Source of the DNA: Ilex aquifolium
Lineage: Eukaryota; Streptophyta; Magnoliopsida; Aquifoliales; Aquifoliaceae
Assembly (NCBI GenBank): GCA_951799425.1
Contig: OX637406.1
Coordinates: forward strand, 24,918,390-24,982,389
Length of the DNA: 64,000 nt
Reading direction: 5' to 3'
A program made the translations under genes and the position numbers. Every line of letters begins with the position of its first letter. Positions within the stretch are counted from its first letter, which is position 1. This document shows, one piece after another, positions 45,539 through 58,619 of this stretch. The notes beneath the pieces are model-generated. The model worked only from the letters and a program-made list of their open reading frames with translations. It searched no databases and was not told the DNA's origin.

Positions 45539-48061
45539 TGTGACGCCCCATTTTCCGGGAGTCCTAGATTAACTGTTGATCATCCCTCAACCCGCGGAAG
45601 TACCCGTGAATGTTGCTAAACCCAACACCACGTAGTTAGCATCCCCGTAACCGGGATCATAGCCCACAATTGTAAAGTGGATTCAATTATTCATTGGGCT
45701 CAACCGAGATCCAACATACTATGATTTATCTTCCATTATAGTCCATTTACATCATTGGAGGAAGGGAAAACGTAGATCGAAAATAGGGCAAGCAGTTTTA
45801 AAAATATGAGTTTTCTTGAGAGTGTATCGGTACGCAGTACCGGTACGGGTTGCCCACTGGAAGATGCGTACCGGTACGCAGTACCGGTACGGGTTTCCTA
45901 CTGGAAAATGCGTACCAGTACGCAGTACCGGTACGGTTGAGTACCGGTAGGCAGTACCGGTACGGATTGCCCACTGGAAAATGCGTACCGGTACGCAGTA
46001 CCGGTACGGCAGTGTACCGGTACCCAGTGCCGGTACCTTCTGCCCAGTTTTTCCCTTTTACATCCGTTCATCATTTTCAATTCATTCAAAACCTTCCCCA
46101 ATTCATCCAATACATGTGGAATAAGAATTCCATGTAAAACATGATTTGTACAAGTTTCATTACAATTGATTCCATATATTTACATATCAAAATGGAATTT
46201 TTCACAAAACTTTACAAAATAACCATAAAAGCCACAAGTCGGCTTTCTTCAACCTTGGGGCTCGAAACGGGAACCGTCCGCCGGTGTAAACCCCGCACCT
46301 GAAATGTTTTTCCCACAAAGGGTGAGCCACGCTCAATAGGGTATCTCCTAAAGAGGCTACTCCCCAACCTATATGCATATGAAATGTTCACATGCCACAA
46401 ATCAACAATTCATAACATTCCAATTTAGAATATGCATTCCATGTTGGACTCTACCATGCCATGCCATGAAATGAGATGAGACTCACTTACGCACATCATC
46501 CCGAGCCCTTCCCGGCTCCTCAACACATGCAAGTGCCAATGTGTATGAATCCGTCATTTATGTTACGCATCAAATGACAATTTATAAAACAAAATCATGT
46601 GTCTTTGTTGGGTAACGGATTTTGGAGTCGCACCACTGGTTCCGTGCACCATTACACTTTTCCGGAATTTCACCACAGGGGAGTGTATGAACCAAGTAGC
46701 CGGGTCTTGCACCCGAGGGAGAATCTAGCCCTACTTGCTATACCCGACACAAGTTTTTCCATGCAACCATGCGACTCAAGGGGGATCTTCGATCCCACCT
46801 TCCCGAGTCCACTATCAACCACCAAGAATGGTGTTTGATCACCTATGCACACACACCCACACCCATGTCTTATACCCATGAATGTGACGACTCGGTGCAA
46901 ATGCAATATAATGACAATTGCAACAATTGCAACAATGTTCAATATGCTATGGATGACATATGAACATTTTCAAGCATTCCACATATCCCATGGCAAAATT
47001 ATATCATAAGCATATAATTCCCATAATTCTTTACAATGTCAATATGTCACAAGCATGTATATATATCAACATTTTATTTTGAACAACACCCAAGCATGTC
47101 ATCACATAATCAAATGATAACACACTTCAATTCTCAAGGCATAATGTAAACATATAGCATGCCCACATTGGATCAATTTCACATACCCAATTATAGAAAT
47201 CACATTTAGAAACTTCTAATTACCAATCCAATTAGAATTGATCTTTACCCATTTCAATACCCATTTCACCCAACTTAACAACAATAGGCAAGAGATACAT
47301 AACCTATCATCCTACCCATTTCACAAAAACATTCTAGGTTTGGAATAAACCTTAGTAGGAGGGAACCATACCTCTTGAAGCGTAAACCCACTTGGTAGAC
47401 ACCTTCAAGAATCTCTATCTTGCCCAAAACCCTTGATTTCTCCAAGCTCGATTTTGGAACTTCGGTGAAATTCGTCTTTCTTGGTAGGGTTTTGTAGCCC
47501 TTGGAGAGGAGAACAACTTTTCCTCTTGGCTCGAGTTGATTTGAGCTCCGTGGAGACGAAGATCTTAGAGAGAAGGTGGAGAAAAACCCTAACTTTCCCT
47601 CTCTTGTTTTCACGTTAATCGGCTGAGCAAAAAATGGGGAGAAAATCAGATTTTCTCCCCTTTAAATACCCTTTAAACTCTTGGCCCACAATGCGCCACA
47701 CAACCCTTAATTCCCGGGTCCGTTTTAGCCCCGAAACGATTAAATCTCGCTCCGGTTAAAGTTCAAAATATTTTTATTTTAACTTGCCGTCATTTATTTT
47801 CCAAAATTTAAAATTTTATTCAGAATTTCATTTTTGGGTCTCCCGAGGCCTGACCGCCTCGTAAAACGCGAAAAATTCGACTAACTCGGAATTCAACGAA
47901 ATTTTACAGGGTAACTAGATTTCGTGAGACAAATCCAACGGTGATATCCGTTTCATCATCCGAGCTCTAGAAAAATTCAGGTTTACAACCTGTACCATAG
48001 TGGCAAATTATCGTTTTGCCCTTTTTTTTTCACAAAAGTTTAAATTTTCCCGGGTTTTACA
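45539..48061 (-). mobile_element. Solo LTR (copy B) with perfect 5-bp target duplication
   Basis: Plus sense TGTGACGCCCC...CCCGGGTTTTACA, flanked by GAAGG at 45534-45538 and 48062-48066. It is the same long-LTR Gypsy family as copies A, C and D; in its own orientation it starts TGTAAAACCCGGG and ends GGGGCGTCACA. At 2,523 bp it has no internal domain, so it arose by LTR-LTR recombination. It sits inside the Athila 3' LTR. Confidence 0.93.
45824..46042. repeat. GTACCGGTAC palindrome array in LTR copy B
   Basis: About ten copies or variants of GTACCGGTAC separated by GCAGT or by a GGGTTNCCCACTGGAAAATGC-like spacer. The 6-bp core CCGGTA/TACCGG recurs on both strands. Confidence 0.9.
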
Positions 48062-50320
48062 GAAGGACAGAGTTTCTGGCTTAGGGAGCGTTTAGGGCAG
48101 GTTTTCTTCTTCTCTGGCTCTTGCTTCTCTTCTCTGGCGAACTCTCCCTGAAAACTGATTGAATAAGGCTATTTATAGGCACCGGGGAGGAGATCATGGG
48201 CGACAGACACCTAGGGCAACCAATTGGGTTCTTTCATCGCTTTTTTGGACCAATGGGAGAAGAGAAGGGCAAAGACGGTTTAGCTACCACTCGGACGCCA
48301 CCACCACTATCCGGACGGTGCTAAATCTCTGGTTTTTCTACTGGCAGCCTCCCTTTGTTGACTTTGGATTTTACACTTTCCGACTTTGGATTTTACACTT
48401 TCCTCCCTTTGTTGTTTAGCCTCTGCACTTTCATCCATCCAAATTTCCTTAATTACATTTGAAACCCTACAAGATAGAAAATTTAAACATTAGGCATAAT
48501 ACTATTCAATTTTAATCATTTTAATTCAATTGACGCACACTATTAACCCTAAACCCTATTTCAATTTCGCACTTTTTAGAGTTAATCACACCCCCAACTA
48601 AACATTACTAGTCCCTAGAAATAAAAATAAATAAAATCACTTTCGTAGATTACATGATTGCATTTGGTCTATGCAACAAGTCGTTAAACCCATAAGTGAT
48701 CCCTAGTGGACAAGTTTTGTCTCGTGAAGGTTTCTAGTGAAGGTAGTAGGTACGTACAAACTTCAATAGTTAAGATAAAATAATTCATATTCTCACATAT
48801 AAAATTGAATCATCATTCTATTCTTTTGACAGAATACCCCCCCTCCTTATCACTGTAAGAGTAACACACACCAATTCTAACACTATTCTATATATTTTAT
48901 AGAAAAAGTTGTGTGTGTGTGCGGGGATTTCTATATTTCAAAAACACCTAAGAAATATCATAGCCCTTTACTAAGCTGTACAAGAGCTAGCCTCGATGTC
49001 AATCCTTTCCTGGAAATCACTCAGCAAAGAATACACTCAAGTTTTAGTGACTATCACTCAATAATTACATGTGGTAAGAATATTGAAATTGAAACAAAGT
49101 AATGACACATGTAATATTCCAAAAGAAGGTTATTTGAATAAAACTGAAATTTGGCATAATCTCATGAAAGAATATTAAAACTGCATCAAATAACATTATG
49201 AACATTCTCCCTTTTAATGAATGGATGAAAATGATACATTTGCATGACTTCTGGAATAAAAAAGGACTTTATTAGGGCTATAACGTGGCTACGGGTATTG
49301 GGTTTAAGAAACGACGTCTAAGAGATTCAAAAAGCTATCCTTTTCAATTTGTGTAGTGCATGTCTCCTAGGCTTTTTCAACATCATATTTCCCATTCTTC
49401 TTTTTCAATCTCAGGCTTGTAATTTCTTGTCTATTTTCTTCCTTTGCATACTTTCCTTTTCTTTTTCTATTTCTTTTCTTCTTTCACAAATTCTTTTCTT
49501 TTCTTCTATTTTCCTTTCTTTTTCCAACCCTATTTCTCTATTTTTCTCCTTTCTTGTATAACTTTCTTAAGAGAGGGTGCAAGAAAATAGATAGCAAGGG
49601 TTGGATAAATATGCTTGCATCGGTTTGGTTAATATATGGGTTTAAGAAAAGAAATTTTACTTAGGCTTAATTAAGGCTTACTAGGGATATTGTTTTGCAA
49701 AAGAAAGGGCTAAGACTCAATGTAAAATCACAAATGGTCTAAAATCATTTTCTAGAACTCATACACCTACATGATTCTCATAAAGATTTAAAGGAGAATG
49801 TTAACATGTCATTCAACGAGTGTTAATTAAAGCAAGATTAATGAGATTATTCAAAGAACATTTTTTGCTGAATTGAAATTCTTACTTGAGTAATGTTAAA
49901 AATCTCTCCAAGGAAGATTGACTCAAATCTGCATAAGGGTTTCACATCTCCACTATATATGTAAGCTTTATAAAGTATCATGTTATTTCAAAAAGTTCTT
50001 CAAAATAAGAAATCATTACGTGCTCAAAATAATGAGTTTTCTATGAAAATATAAAGATAGTGTACAAACAGCTGTATGAAAATCCCCTACAATGTGGTTA
50101 GGGCTGTACCTGCAAATTAATAGAATGACAATATAATTTTATCGTGAATAATAAGAACTAACCATCTTAACATAGCAAAATTTATATGAAACATCACAAC
50201 TAGCTAAACAACTGAAATAAAACTATAATTCTAAACATAAAAACATCCAAAAAGTACTCAAAATCAAGTACTTAATAAAGAGTTTGATAAAAGTAGAGAG
50301 AGAGTAAAAGATATAGGAAC
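48062..50320 (-). other. Athila 3' LTR (remaining part) and non-coding 3' region
   Basis: 48062-48835 continues the Athila LTR after the solo LTR insert. 48835-50320 is the AT-rich non-coding stretch between the last ORF and the LTR, with a pyrimidine-rich run at 49370-49560. The small ORFs here show no motifs. Confidence 0.55.
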
Positions 50321-50329
50321 TCCAAATGG

Positions 50330-50644
50330 CTAGGCCGATGATGATGGGCCACCACCGTATCTTCTTCCAAGCAGCCTTAGAATCTCATTCTGGTTCTCCT
50401 TATACTTAGTCATTCTTTGATCAAACTGGGTCATCCTAGTCTCTAGACCTAACAAAATCTGTCTGTCAGTCCGATCATCTACTGGAATGTAGTGCTGCAA
50501 CTCTTCCTGTTGCTGGGGCTCCTTTGGTGGCTGAACATCTACATTTTTTGAAAATGGGTTTGCTTGTGGTTTTGGTGGCGTTTCTGCCTGCACTCCATGA
50601 CTCTTTTTCAGGGAGGTTTTATCCAAGGGAGCCAAATGCTCCAC
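50330..50644 (-). pseudogene. Athila post-integrase ORF fragment, Gln-rich coiled-coil-like
   Basis: A 104-codon open stretch with many Gln, Pro and Glu and a TDRQILLGLETRMTQFDQRM segment that looks helical. It ends in GGGPSSSA. Its position between integrase and LTR, downstream of 51472-50906, suggests it is the C-terminal part of the same ORF, separated by a stop or frameshift near 50690. The function of this ORF in Athila elements is not established. Confidence 0.5.
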
Positions 50645-50905
50645 TAGAGGTCATGATGGATTCGCTATCACTCCTTTCAATCTACATCATACAGATTCTA
50701 AAACAGCAAAAAGAAGTGAGGGTTTTTTTTTTTTTACAGTCAACATCATTTGATCCATTATCATTGTAGGCAGGTCAATGGTGTATCCCATTCCAAAAGA
50801 ATACAAAAAATAAGTTCTATCAATGTAGATTTGATTTTTTTGAGATTGGGGCAGCAAATTGTTTACAGTTATCAAATTCAGGATTCGATATTTGTTAGTA
50901 AAATC

Positions 50906-51472
50906 TCATTGCTTAATGTACTTATTTGGCCTACCCCAGACATAATTTGAATTCCCAGTCAACTCAATCCCAATGGTAGACATATTAGGCAATGTAGTAA
51001 GGGGATATTGGGGATGCTGATGCCTTGGTATAGGATTCAAATAATTTGCAATTGTAGGTGGTGTAACTTGAAATGCAAATCCCCTAACATATACACGTAA
51101 TTCCCTTGGCCTAGTTTCCTGTGCATTACTGTAGAATTCACAGACTAAATATTCATAGGCAAGACCCACAAGCTTCACATAATTTAACCAGCCCCATGCT
51201 GCTAGATTTTGCCTAACCCCAATGTGTTCAAAATCCCCATATATCACAGGTCTTTCAGAAATAATAGTCTTAGATAAAAAGTGAGCATCATAACAAATTT
51301 GCTGCTCGATATTCTCAAATATATTATTGTCGAATTGATTTTGAACCTGGGGTTGTTCTTCCTCCTGTGGCACGACTACGGGCGGTGGAGAGGCTCCTCG
51401 CCTTGGTCGACTAGATGAAGCTCTTGACTTTCTCCTTGAATCCATGAATTCTTGATTAGGAGGAAATTTCAC
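50906..51472 (-). CDS. Athila post-integrase ORF (plant transposon protein-like domain)
   Basis: A 188-codon open frame with an Arg/Ser-rich start (SRRKSRASSSRPRRG), then the pattern ERPVIYGDFEHIG, AAWGWLNYVKLVGLAYEYLV, EFYSNA and LRVYVRGFAFQVTPPTIANY. This resembles the 'putative plant transposon protein' domain found downstream of integrase in Athila-type elements, sometimes called env-like. I see no signal peptide or clear membrane segment here, so an envelope role is not supported by this copy. It is the longest surviving frame of the element. Confidence 0.6.
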   Translation of the reverse strand: MKFPPNQEFMDSRRKSRASSSRPRRGASPPPVVVPQEEEQPQVQNQFDNNIFENIEQQICYDAHFLSKTIISERPVIYGDFEHIGVRQNLAAWGWLNYVKLVGLAYEYLVCEFYSNAQETRPRELRVYVRGFAFQVTPPTIANYLNPIPRHQHPQYPLTTLPNMSTIGIELTGNSNYVWGRPNKYIKQ

Positions 51473-52604
51473 AAGGTTTCAATCGGTAAAAACCTATAAA
51501 ATATGATGGGTAAGTGTTTGATCGGAATAAAACTGAAGGAAAACTAGTAGGTGAAGCAGATTTGAAGAGAGAAGGTGGAGAAAACCGCTGATTTTTTCAA
51601 ATTCCTGCCGCGAGGGAGCTGCTAAATTGACTGTTGATGAACAATCTATTTTTATAGTAGGCAGTAGCATCCGGACGCTACCAGCACTGTCTGGACGGTG
51701 TTGACTCTCTGGAATTTCCTCTGGCTTCTCAACTGCTGGCCCTTGGTTTTCTCCTACTTTCCAGCTTCAGTTTCAAACTTCCAGTTACACAATTATTTCA
51801 AATTCAAAATTTTCTTATATCTGTATAACTAATAAACTTAAACTTAAAGTAATACATTAAATCAACCTATATTAATCTATATTCATTCAAACCCTAAAAT
51901 TATACATCTTTTTTCATAATTAAATTTAATCAGAATCTTCTAGATAGAGAACATCAGTGAACCGATTAATTTCCAGTTGCACATATCTTGAGATTCATGG
52001 ACTGGAATAAGATGGCATCTCAGGGTAATCCTTACTCTGCCCATACTTAATCCAATCAAGACAATCTAATGCTCGACCTGAAATTGGGTCAGAACATTAT
52101 TCTCTTATATGCATTAATCGACCACACTTTACACAAGCACCGAGTCGATTTGCTCGTCGGCATTTGGCAAATGTACTTTTTTCACATAATGATTTTGCTT
52201 AACTACCGAAAATTTCTAATTTCTCACAATTTTTACTTTTGCTATGATCAAAGAATGTATATCTTTCGGAAAAGTGTATAACACACCCAAACTAAACGAA
52301 AAAAGTTTTTCATCCATTTTTTTGAAAAATTTAGAAAAGACTCACTATCCAGTTCTTTAACGTCTACCGGTCACAAAATACGAATATGGATTGTTCCCTC
52401 CCCCTAACCTAAATTTAATATTGTCCTTAATGTATCACATTATAATCAAAATTTTAAAGACAATTGCTAATAAGGTCTGGAAATGAAACAAATCCATTTT
52501 TACAAAACCCTAATCTGCAAAACAAATAACAAATTAGTTAATACTGCTATTTATAATGAAGTAGACATTATAACTTCTGAAGACACATATTGGGGTTCCT
52601 TTAT

Positions 52605-53750
52605 CTAAATGAAATCCAAATTTTGAACAAATTCATCATGATATGGTTTAAGCCTTTGACCATTTACCTTGAAAATATTTCTAGTTAATGGATTTTCAAT
52701 TTTAATTGCCCCATGTTCAAAAACTTGTTTAACAATGGATGGACCCGTCCACCTTGATCTTAACTTTCCAGTAAATAGACGGAGCCTTGAATTATATAAC
52801 ATAACTTTTTGAGACTGTAGAAAGGACTTCCGCAAAATATTTTTATCATGAAAAATTTTCATTTTGGACTTGACAATCTTTGCATTTTCTTGTGCTTCAT
52901 TTCTCAGTTCTTCCAATTCATTAATATGAAGTTTACGGGATGCACTTGCTTTGTCAATATCAAAATTCATCATTTTGATTGCTTAGTATGCTCGGTGTTC
53001 CAATTCCACAAGCAAGTGACGTGGTTTACCATAAACCAGTCAATAAGGAGACATTGCCAAAATAGTTTTATGTACAATTCGGTAAGCCCAAAGCACATCA
53101 TTCAGTCTTAAAGACTAATCTTTACGATCTGGGTTAACTGATTTTTTCAAAATATATTTTATCTCTCTATTGGCTAATTCAACTTGTCCACTTGTCTAGG
53201 GATGATAAGGGACAAATATTTTATGGGAAATTAAATATTTTCTCATTATGTTTTCAAAAAATTTATTGCAAAAATGTGTACCCATATCACTTATGATGGT
53301 TCGAGGAATTTCAAATCTAGACAAAATATTTTCTTTTAAAAATCTGATCATTGTACAATGATCATTGTTTCAACAAGGAATTGTCTCAACCCATTTTGAA
53401 ACATAATCAACGACAACCAAAATGTATAGATTTTCAAATGATGGGGGGAATGATCCCATAAAATCGATGCCCTAACAATAAAAAATTTCAATAATTAAAA
53501 TACGATTTATATTTCTTTTTGAAATGTTCCCCATTCTTTGACATAGGTCACAATTTAGGCAAAATACATATACATCTTTGAAAAAGGTGGGCCAATAAAA
53601 TCCACACTGTAGGATTTTAGTATCGATTTTTTTTGAAGAAAAATGCCCACCACAGGCTTCAGAATGACAAAATGAAATAACCTGACCTATTTCATGATTG
53701 AGTATGCAAGGTCTTATTATCTGATCTTAACAGTATTTAAACACATAGGG
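52605..53750 (-). pseudogene. Athila integrase remnant
   Basis: The C-terminal block (52973-52605) is open: [46 protein letters not shown] and [15 protein letters not shown], the standard Athila integrase end. Upstream, the core (about 53750-53000) is readable only in pieces with stops, including a zinc-binding-like HCH region near 53690-53540. Confidence 0.8.
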
Positions 53751-53844
53751 ATCTTCCCAAAGAAATTGTGTTCCTCTCTTAAAAATTTCTTCTTATTGGT
53801 CCAAGTATAATGAAAAAGAATGGTACTTGTGGCTAAATAATTGA

Positions 53845-54990
53845 CTATATCTGCATACCATGGTATCTCTGTTGTTGCAAATAATTGCTCATCAGGGAAG
53901 GTTTCTTTGATCGGTATTGACTGTTTTTTGTATCATAATTCAACCTTGATAAATGATCAACTACCATATTTTCAACTACTTTCTTATCTTTGATAATGAA
54001 ATCAAATTCTTGAAGTAATATTATCCATCGTAGGAGACGTGGCTTAGCATTTTTCTTGGTAAGCGGGTATTTCAAAGTTGCATGATTAGTAAACACAACA
54101 ATTGAGGATCCAAATAAATATGATTGAAATTTATCTAAAGCAAATACTATAGCAAGCAATTCTTTTTCTGTGGTGGAATAATTCATTTGTGCATCATTTA
54201 GAGTTTTACTCGCATAGTAAATCACATAGGGTCGCCAATATTTTCTTTAGCCTAAAACAATTCCTACAACATAATCACTAGCATCACACATTAATTCTAA
54301 AGTTAAGGACCAATCAGGAGGTTGCATAATTGGTGCAGAAATAAGCATACTTTTAAGTTTATCAAATGCTAATTGACATGCATCATTCCAATCAAATGGT
54401 ACATCATGACATATAAGATTACATATCGGTCTGGATATTAAACTAAAATCTTTAATGAATCTTTTATAGAATCCTGCATGACCTAGAAAAGATCGAATAT
54501 CTTTTACAGTCTTAGGTGGAGGGAGATTGACTATTAAATCAATCTTTGACTTATCAACTTCAATTCCCTCTTCAGAAACAACTTATCCTAGAACAATGCA
54601 TTGTGTGACCATGAAATGACATTTTTCTCAATTCAAAACAAGATTTGTTTTTTCACATCAAGTTAGGACTTTTTCAAAATTTTCTAAACAAAATTCAAAT
54701 GAATCACCATATACAGAAAAATCATCCATAAAAACTTTCAAAAATCGCTCAACCATGTCACTGAAAATACTCAACATACAACGCTGAAAAGTGGCTGGAG
54801 CATTACATAATCCATATAAGCAAAAGTGTCAAAGGGACATGTGAAAGTGGTTTTCTCATGGTCATCAATTGCTATTTCAATCTGGTTATAGCCGGAGTAC
54901 CCATCTAAAAAAAAAATAATATGCATGTCTGGCTATTCTTTCCAAAACTTGGTCCAAGAAAGGTAAGGGAAAATGATCTTTCTTGGTAAG
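53845..54990 (-). pseudogene. Athila reverse transcriptase and RNase H
   Basis: RT in pieces from 54990: KKDHFPLPFLDQVLERIA, FLDGYSGYNQIEIAIDDHEK, TFTCPF, VFMDDFSVYGDSF (catalytic FMDD kept) and FLGHAGFYKRFIKDF. RNase H (54225-53845) is open: IYYASKTLNDAQMNYSTTEK, LFGSSIVVFTNHATLKYPLT (where TDHA reads TNHA) and ENMVVDHLSRL. Several stops occur in RT. Confidence 0.85.
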
Positions 54991-55933
54991 GTGGGTTTAT
55001 TTCTTGCGTGTGCATGAAATTAGTTTACATGTGCTTTGTATGTTATAGATTGTGTACTGAGGTGGCTTATTACTTGCGATTGGTACTATAAATAAGCTTT
55101 ATCACATTATTAACATGGTTGAAAACCATTGAGTGAGTTTATATGTGAATGGGTGAAAAAACTTGTAAATGCAATATGAGTGATTTGCTAAATGATGGTG
55201 CCTAGTGCCTTAAAGGCTTGTGTTGTTTGTTGTTAATAAATAGTTGTGTGGTTTATTTTGTTGGTCATAACAGGATTGTGATTACTATGCGGTGTATGAT
55301 TATTATGAACAACCTTTTTGTTGAATAATACATTAATAACAATTATGTGACTGGTGGGGCCGATATTGTCAAACTAACAGATATGTAGCCTATGTGGCAG
55401 ATGTAGCTTGTGTGGCAGATGTGGTCTGCGAGGCAAGATCAGTTGAGTGACAAGTATTGATATAACTCTAATGGGATGCTAACTGGTAATGACATATATT
55501 AAGATTGCTAAAGAGACAAAAAGGCTTATGTCTAACTATTTAAAGTACGGTTTCGTTGAATGTGAAGATAATAATTGTTTATGCATTATTTGCTATTGTT
55601 ATTATTGTCGTTGATTGCTTATATTCACTGAGCATGTGTGCTCACCCCCTTAGTGTATGTTTTTCAGGTAAACAAAGAGAAAGGGGATGTCCACTACTGA
55701 GTCTAGGTGGTATAAGAGGGAAGTGGGTTTCCCGTGTCTTGTGAGGACATTTTGTATAGTTACTGAGTCTTGTAATTGGGGAGCTATACAATGTACTAAA
55801 TTGCGATTGTAAAGGTGTTACTTCATGCAAAAGAATCGTTGGAATATAAATGGAGTAAAGTTATGTTGTTATAACTAATTAGTTTAAATTACTATTTTTT
55901 TAAATGAGAAGTTATATGTACAGGGTACAAGTG
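54991..55933 (+). other. LTR-like sequence right of the Athila element
   Basis: No gene. It has the look of the downstream half of a Gypsy LTR (GTGTGCTCACCCCCTTAGTG near 55630, then TTTTTCAGGTAAACAAAG). It also has GTGGCAGATGTRGYYTGYGWGGCA short tandem units at about 55395-55435. Confidence 0.4.
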
Positions 55934-58499
55934 TGTAAAACCCGAAAAAATTTAAAATTTTATTACGAAGGGCAAAATGGTAATTAGCCATTGTGGTACG
56001 GGTTGAAAACCCGAATTTTTCTAGAACTCGGATGGCAAAATGGACCTCACCATTGGATTCGTCTTGCGAAAATCTAGTTACCCAGTCAATTTTCGTAGAA
56101 TTCTGAAACCATTAAATTTTTGCATTTTAAGATGCGATCGGGTGTCGCTTGACCAAAATAAATGCGATCGGATTTTAATTGTGAAACACAAAAAAAAATT
56201 TAAATTTAGTTCAAATAAAATATATCGAACCTCAAACGGGACAAGATTTAATTGATTCGGAATAAAATCTGATCAGGAAAAGACGTGATGTATGGTGCGT
56301 TGTGGGCTAAGCATCCAAGGGGTATAAAAAGGGGAAAAAAATCAGATTTTCCCCCATTTGTTGCTGGGTTTTTTCGGAAAAGAGAAAGGGAAGAGAAGAG
56401 AGAGAAAATAAGGGTTCTCAAGCTTCTCCTTGCGATCTAAGGCTTTCCGTTCGTCGAATTGCTTCGGGCCAAGAACAAAAGTTGTTTTACGCAACGAGAG
56501 CTATGTCTACGTACAAAAAATTGCAGATTTTGCTGAATTCTCAAGATTAAAATTTTTGGAAATCAAGGTTTAAAGTTTGAGTTGGGTTTCTTGGAGCGTC
56601 CTCTACATTTATTACGCTTCAAGAGGTAGGGTTCCTTTCCTAACTAGGTTTATTTCCAACCTATGGTTGAAATACGAAATGAGTAGGGTGTTAGAGATGT
56701 AATCTCATATATGCCACATACCTATTGTAGTTAAAATGTGGAAAATGGGTATAAGAATGGTTAAAATAAATTCTAGCATGAATTAGGTTTGTTGAAATTG
56801 CTTGTATGAGATTTCATGAGAAATCTGATGAATTGGACAAGTTATGTGTTTACATGATTTTGTGCCTTTTGGATTTTTGATAAAATGCTTTGAATGAAAT
56901 GAACATGTTATAGGAATGAAATTAATATAACATGCTTTGTGAAGACTTTGAAATGTAATTATATGCATAATGATATAAGTTACATTGAGGATTTGGGAAA
57001 TGTTGATAGACATTGATATTGTTCATTGTGTACTCATGACATATTGAACATGGCATGGAAATTGCAATTGTACATTACATTGCATATGCACGGAAATCAT
57101 CGCATTCGTAGACATGTGACATGAGTGTGGGTGTGTGCATAATTTGATCAAACGCCATTTTTGGTGGTTGGTATGTGGGCTCGGGAAAGTTGGACTTAGG
57201 TTCGATTGAGTTGCATGGGTTGCATTGAAAGAAAGGGTCAGGGTTAGCAAGAAGGGCTAGATTATCCCTCGAGTGCAAGACTCAGTGATTTGGATACGCA
57301 CTCCATTGGTATTGAGTCCATAATGTGTGTCGGCGTGCGCGGAGCTGTTGGTGGAAGTCCATAGATGTCGTGTTGGTTGGGTGCCTGTTGGTGGAAGTCC
57401 ATAAATACCCACCCCAAGAAAGACTCGGGAATTTATAAATGGTCATTGGATGTGTAACATCAATGACGGGGGCTTGGAATGCCCAAGTACATATGCATGG
57501 CATTGCATGCGGTATGGAGCTAGTGGAGGGCTCAGGTTGCATTGCATGTGTGAGTCTCACCTCATAACATGACATAGCATTGTGACATTCATTTCTTGAA
57601 GTTGTATATTCTTTGATGAATGTTTGTTTGATTGTTGAATTGCATGTGAACATTTCATATGCATCTGGGTTGGGGAGTAGCCTCCTTAGGAGATACTCTA
57701 TTGAGCGTGGCTCACCCTTTATGGGAACAATATTTCAGGTGCGGGACAAGTGCTGGTGGACGACCCTTGCATGGGTCATTGTTGAGAAGAGGCCGGAATG
57801 TGGCTTTAAATCACATTTTTGTAATGCACTTGTGTAATTTATTTTGAATTGTAAATGGTGGTAAGAGAACATGTAATGAACTCTTATGGATGGTATTTTG
57901 TGCATACTTAGATGTTATGAGAGTTTGGATGAACTTAGTATGAAATTGGGTGAGTTGAAATTGAAAAAGGAAAGATTTGGGGGAAAACTAGGCCTTGGTA
58001 CTAGCACTAAGTTGATTAGGTACCGATGCTACGATTTTCGTGGGCTCAAGTACCGGTACCAAGGCTTGAGATACCGGTACCTCATTGTCGAAGGCCCAGG
58101 TACCAGTGGTACCACAATTCTAGTGGGTTTAGATACCGATACCAAGGCTTGAGGTACCGGTACCTCATTGTCGAAGGCCCAGGTACTTGTACCACTTTTA
58201 CTGGTACTGGTACTTTGCAAGCAGAATGCTCAGGTATCGGTACCAAGTATATGAGGTACCGGTAGCTCTTCCAAAATTTTCAAAAATTTAAAATAACCTT
58301 GTCAAGCCTCCAAGCCTTGAGCCTTTTTGTGTAAATGATGTAATTGGAGTAATATTGATGGAAAATTGATGGATATTAGACATTGGAATGGTCGTGTGAT
58401 GACGTGGTGTCGGGTTATGCGGCATGCACGAGTACTTTCACGGGTTGATGGGTGATCAACGGGTTGAGAAAGGACCCCCCGAATTTTTGGGGCGTCACA
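55934..58499 (+). mobile_element. Solo LTR (copy C), plus orientation
   Basis: Starts TGTAAAACCCGAAAAA and ends GGGGCGTCACA. The flanks AAGTG (55929-55933) and AGGTG (58500-58504) fit a 5-bp duplication with one change. No primer-binding site follows, so it is solo. The LTR shares the GAGCGTGGCTCACCCTTTAT block (57701) and the end block with the other copies. At 2,566 bp it is similar in length to B and D. Small ORFs across it, e.g. 57653-57282, are not genes. Confidence 0.88.
58018..58265. repeat. TACCGGTACC-rich array in LTR copy C
   Basis: Many TACCGGTACC, TACCGATACC and GGTACTGG variants. An 83-bp unit beginning AAGGCTTGAG is repeated (58061 and 58144), each with ACCGGTACCTCATTGTCGAA and GGCCCAGGTA. 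Confidence 0.9.
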
Positions 58500-58619
58500 A
58501 GGTGTGTGTCGGAGAGTGGGGTCCATTCTACCAGATTTGAATATAATGTTCTATCTCCAGGTCGAGGTGTGATAGTTGAAGCCCTTCCACCACCACCATA
58601 GAAGTCGAAAGTGGTGAAG

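Larger units (their letters stand above)
44557..54990 (-). mobile_element. Athila-type Gypsy element, minus strand, 5' truncated, 3' LTR split by a solo LTR
   Basis: Order on the minus strand: RT (from about 54990; DHFPLPFLDQ, FMDDFSVYGD with catalytic FMDD near 54720), RNase H (54225-53845), integrase with decayed core (about 53750-53000) and C-terminal block (52973-52605), two ORFs of the post-integrase region (51472-50906 and 50644-50330), a purine-rich tract (48850-48838 in minus sense AGGAGGGGGG), and a 3' LTR from about 48835 down to 44557. The LTR ends TGGGTGTATGATTTAAATCA. The LTR is interrupted by a solo LTR (45539-48061). Gag, protease and the 5' LTR are missing. Stops are scattered through RT, so it is inactive. 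Confidence 0.85.
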
